Positions 12,363 through 12,393 of a DNA stretch of 12,393 nucleotides are shown piece by piece (position 1 is the first letter of the stretch; the number at the start of each line of letters is the position of its first letter). The position numbers and the translations under genes are program-made. Origin of the DNA: JAJRRA01 sp048636595 (GTDB lineage Bacteria; Pseudomonadota; Gammaproteobacteria; Xanthomonadales; SZUA-36); the NCBI GenBank assembly GCA_048636595.1, contig JAIVWI010000083.1, positions 1 to 12,393 of the forward strand, read 5' to 3'. The notes below the pieces were generated by a model. That model was not told the origin of the DNA, did no database searches, and saw only the letters and a list, made by a program, of their open reading frames with translations.

Positions 12363-12393
12363 CGGGCTCTGGAATGGTCGCGCCCAAGGACGC
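12340..12393. repeat. REPIN 9: inverted pair cut by the window edge
   Basis: The last tandem unit (12340-12362) is followed by a 15-nt interior containing GGCTCTGGAA, the core seen in REPINs 2 and 7, and then by the start of a minus unit (12378 onward, stem GCGTC) that is truncated by the end of the window. Confidence 0.75.

Noticed and set aside
12196..12387. Short minus-strand frame with repeated GRKRPLT peptides
   Set aside because: The peptide repeats are just the translation of the tandem REP units; there is no ribosome-binding site or other coding signal.

Overview
The window reads as a chromosomal segment of a gammaproteobacterium. This is inferred from gene types and from Pseudomonas-style REP repeats; species cannot be named from the sequence. 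It holds eight gene calls, seven complete and one partial. All lie on the minus strand except the PrsW-like gene. Every gap between transcription units except one carries short palindromic repeats.

Region 1 (1-2423, minus) is an envelope polysaccharide block: a WecA/MraY-type polyprenyl-phosphate sugar-1-phosphate transferase, a UDP-glucuronate decarboxylase (UDP-xylose synthase), and the first 23 codons of a GalE-like epimerase. Region 2 (2662-6653, minus) is a second-messenger block. A metallophosphoesterase resembling the cAMP phosphodiesterase CpdA lies 12 nt upstream of a CHASE2-domain class III adenylate cyclase, followed by a small secreted FecR-domain protein and a rho-independent terminator. 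The cyclase has the Lys/Thr substrate-specifying pair of the bicarbonate-responsive class IIIb. Region 3 (6827-12199) holds a CPA2 cation/proton antiporter with a degenerate TrkA-N-like domain (minus), a PrsW-family membrane protease (plus), and a SulP anion transporter fused to STAS and cyclic-nucleotide-binding domains (minus). The last has the Glu and Arg expected for cAMP binding.

The genes suggest a local cAMP circuit: cyclase (source), phosphodiesterase (sink) and a SulP transporter with a CNB domain (possible effector). Since some SulP proteins carry bicarbonate and class IIIb cyclases respond to it, an inorganic-carbon/cAMP loop is an attractive but unproven reading.

The most unusual feature is the repeat family. 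I count about 25 units of a 23-bp REP-like element: TGTAAGAG, then a 5-bp stem around a CTTG loop, ending CGA. The stem varies with compensatory changes. Most units form inverted pairs (REPINs), some hybrid between stem types, some with a conserved core between the arms. Two units supply the stop codons of the genes they touch, two nearly identical 87-88 bp pairs bracket the WecA-like gene, and one 30-bp tandem array sits at the right edge. No RAYT transposase is present in the window.
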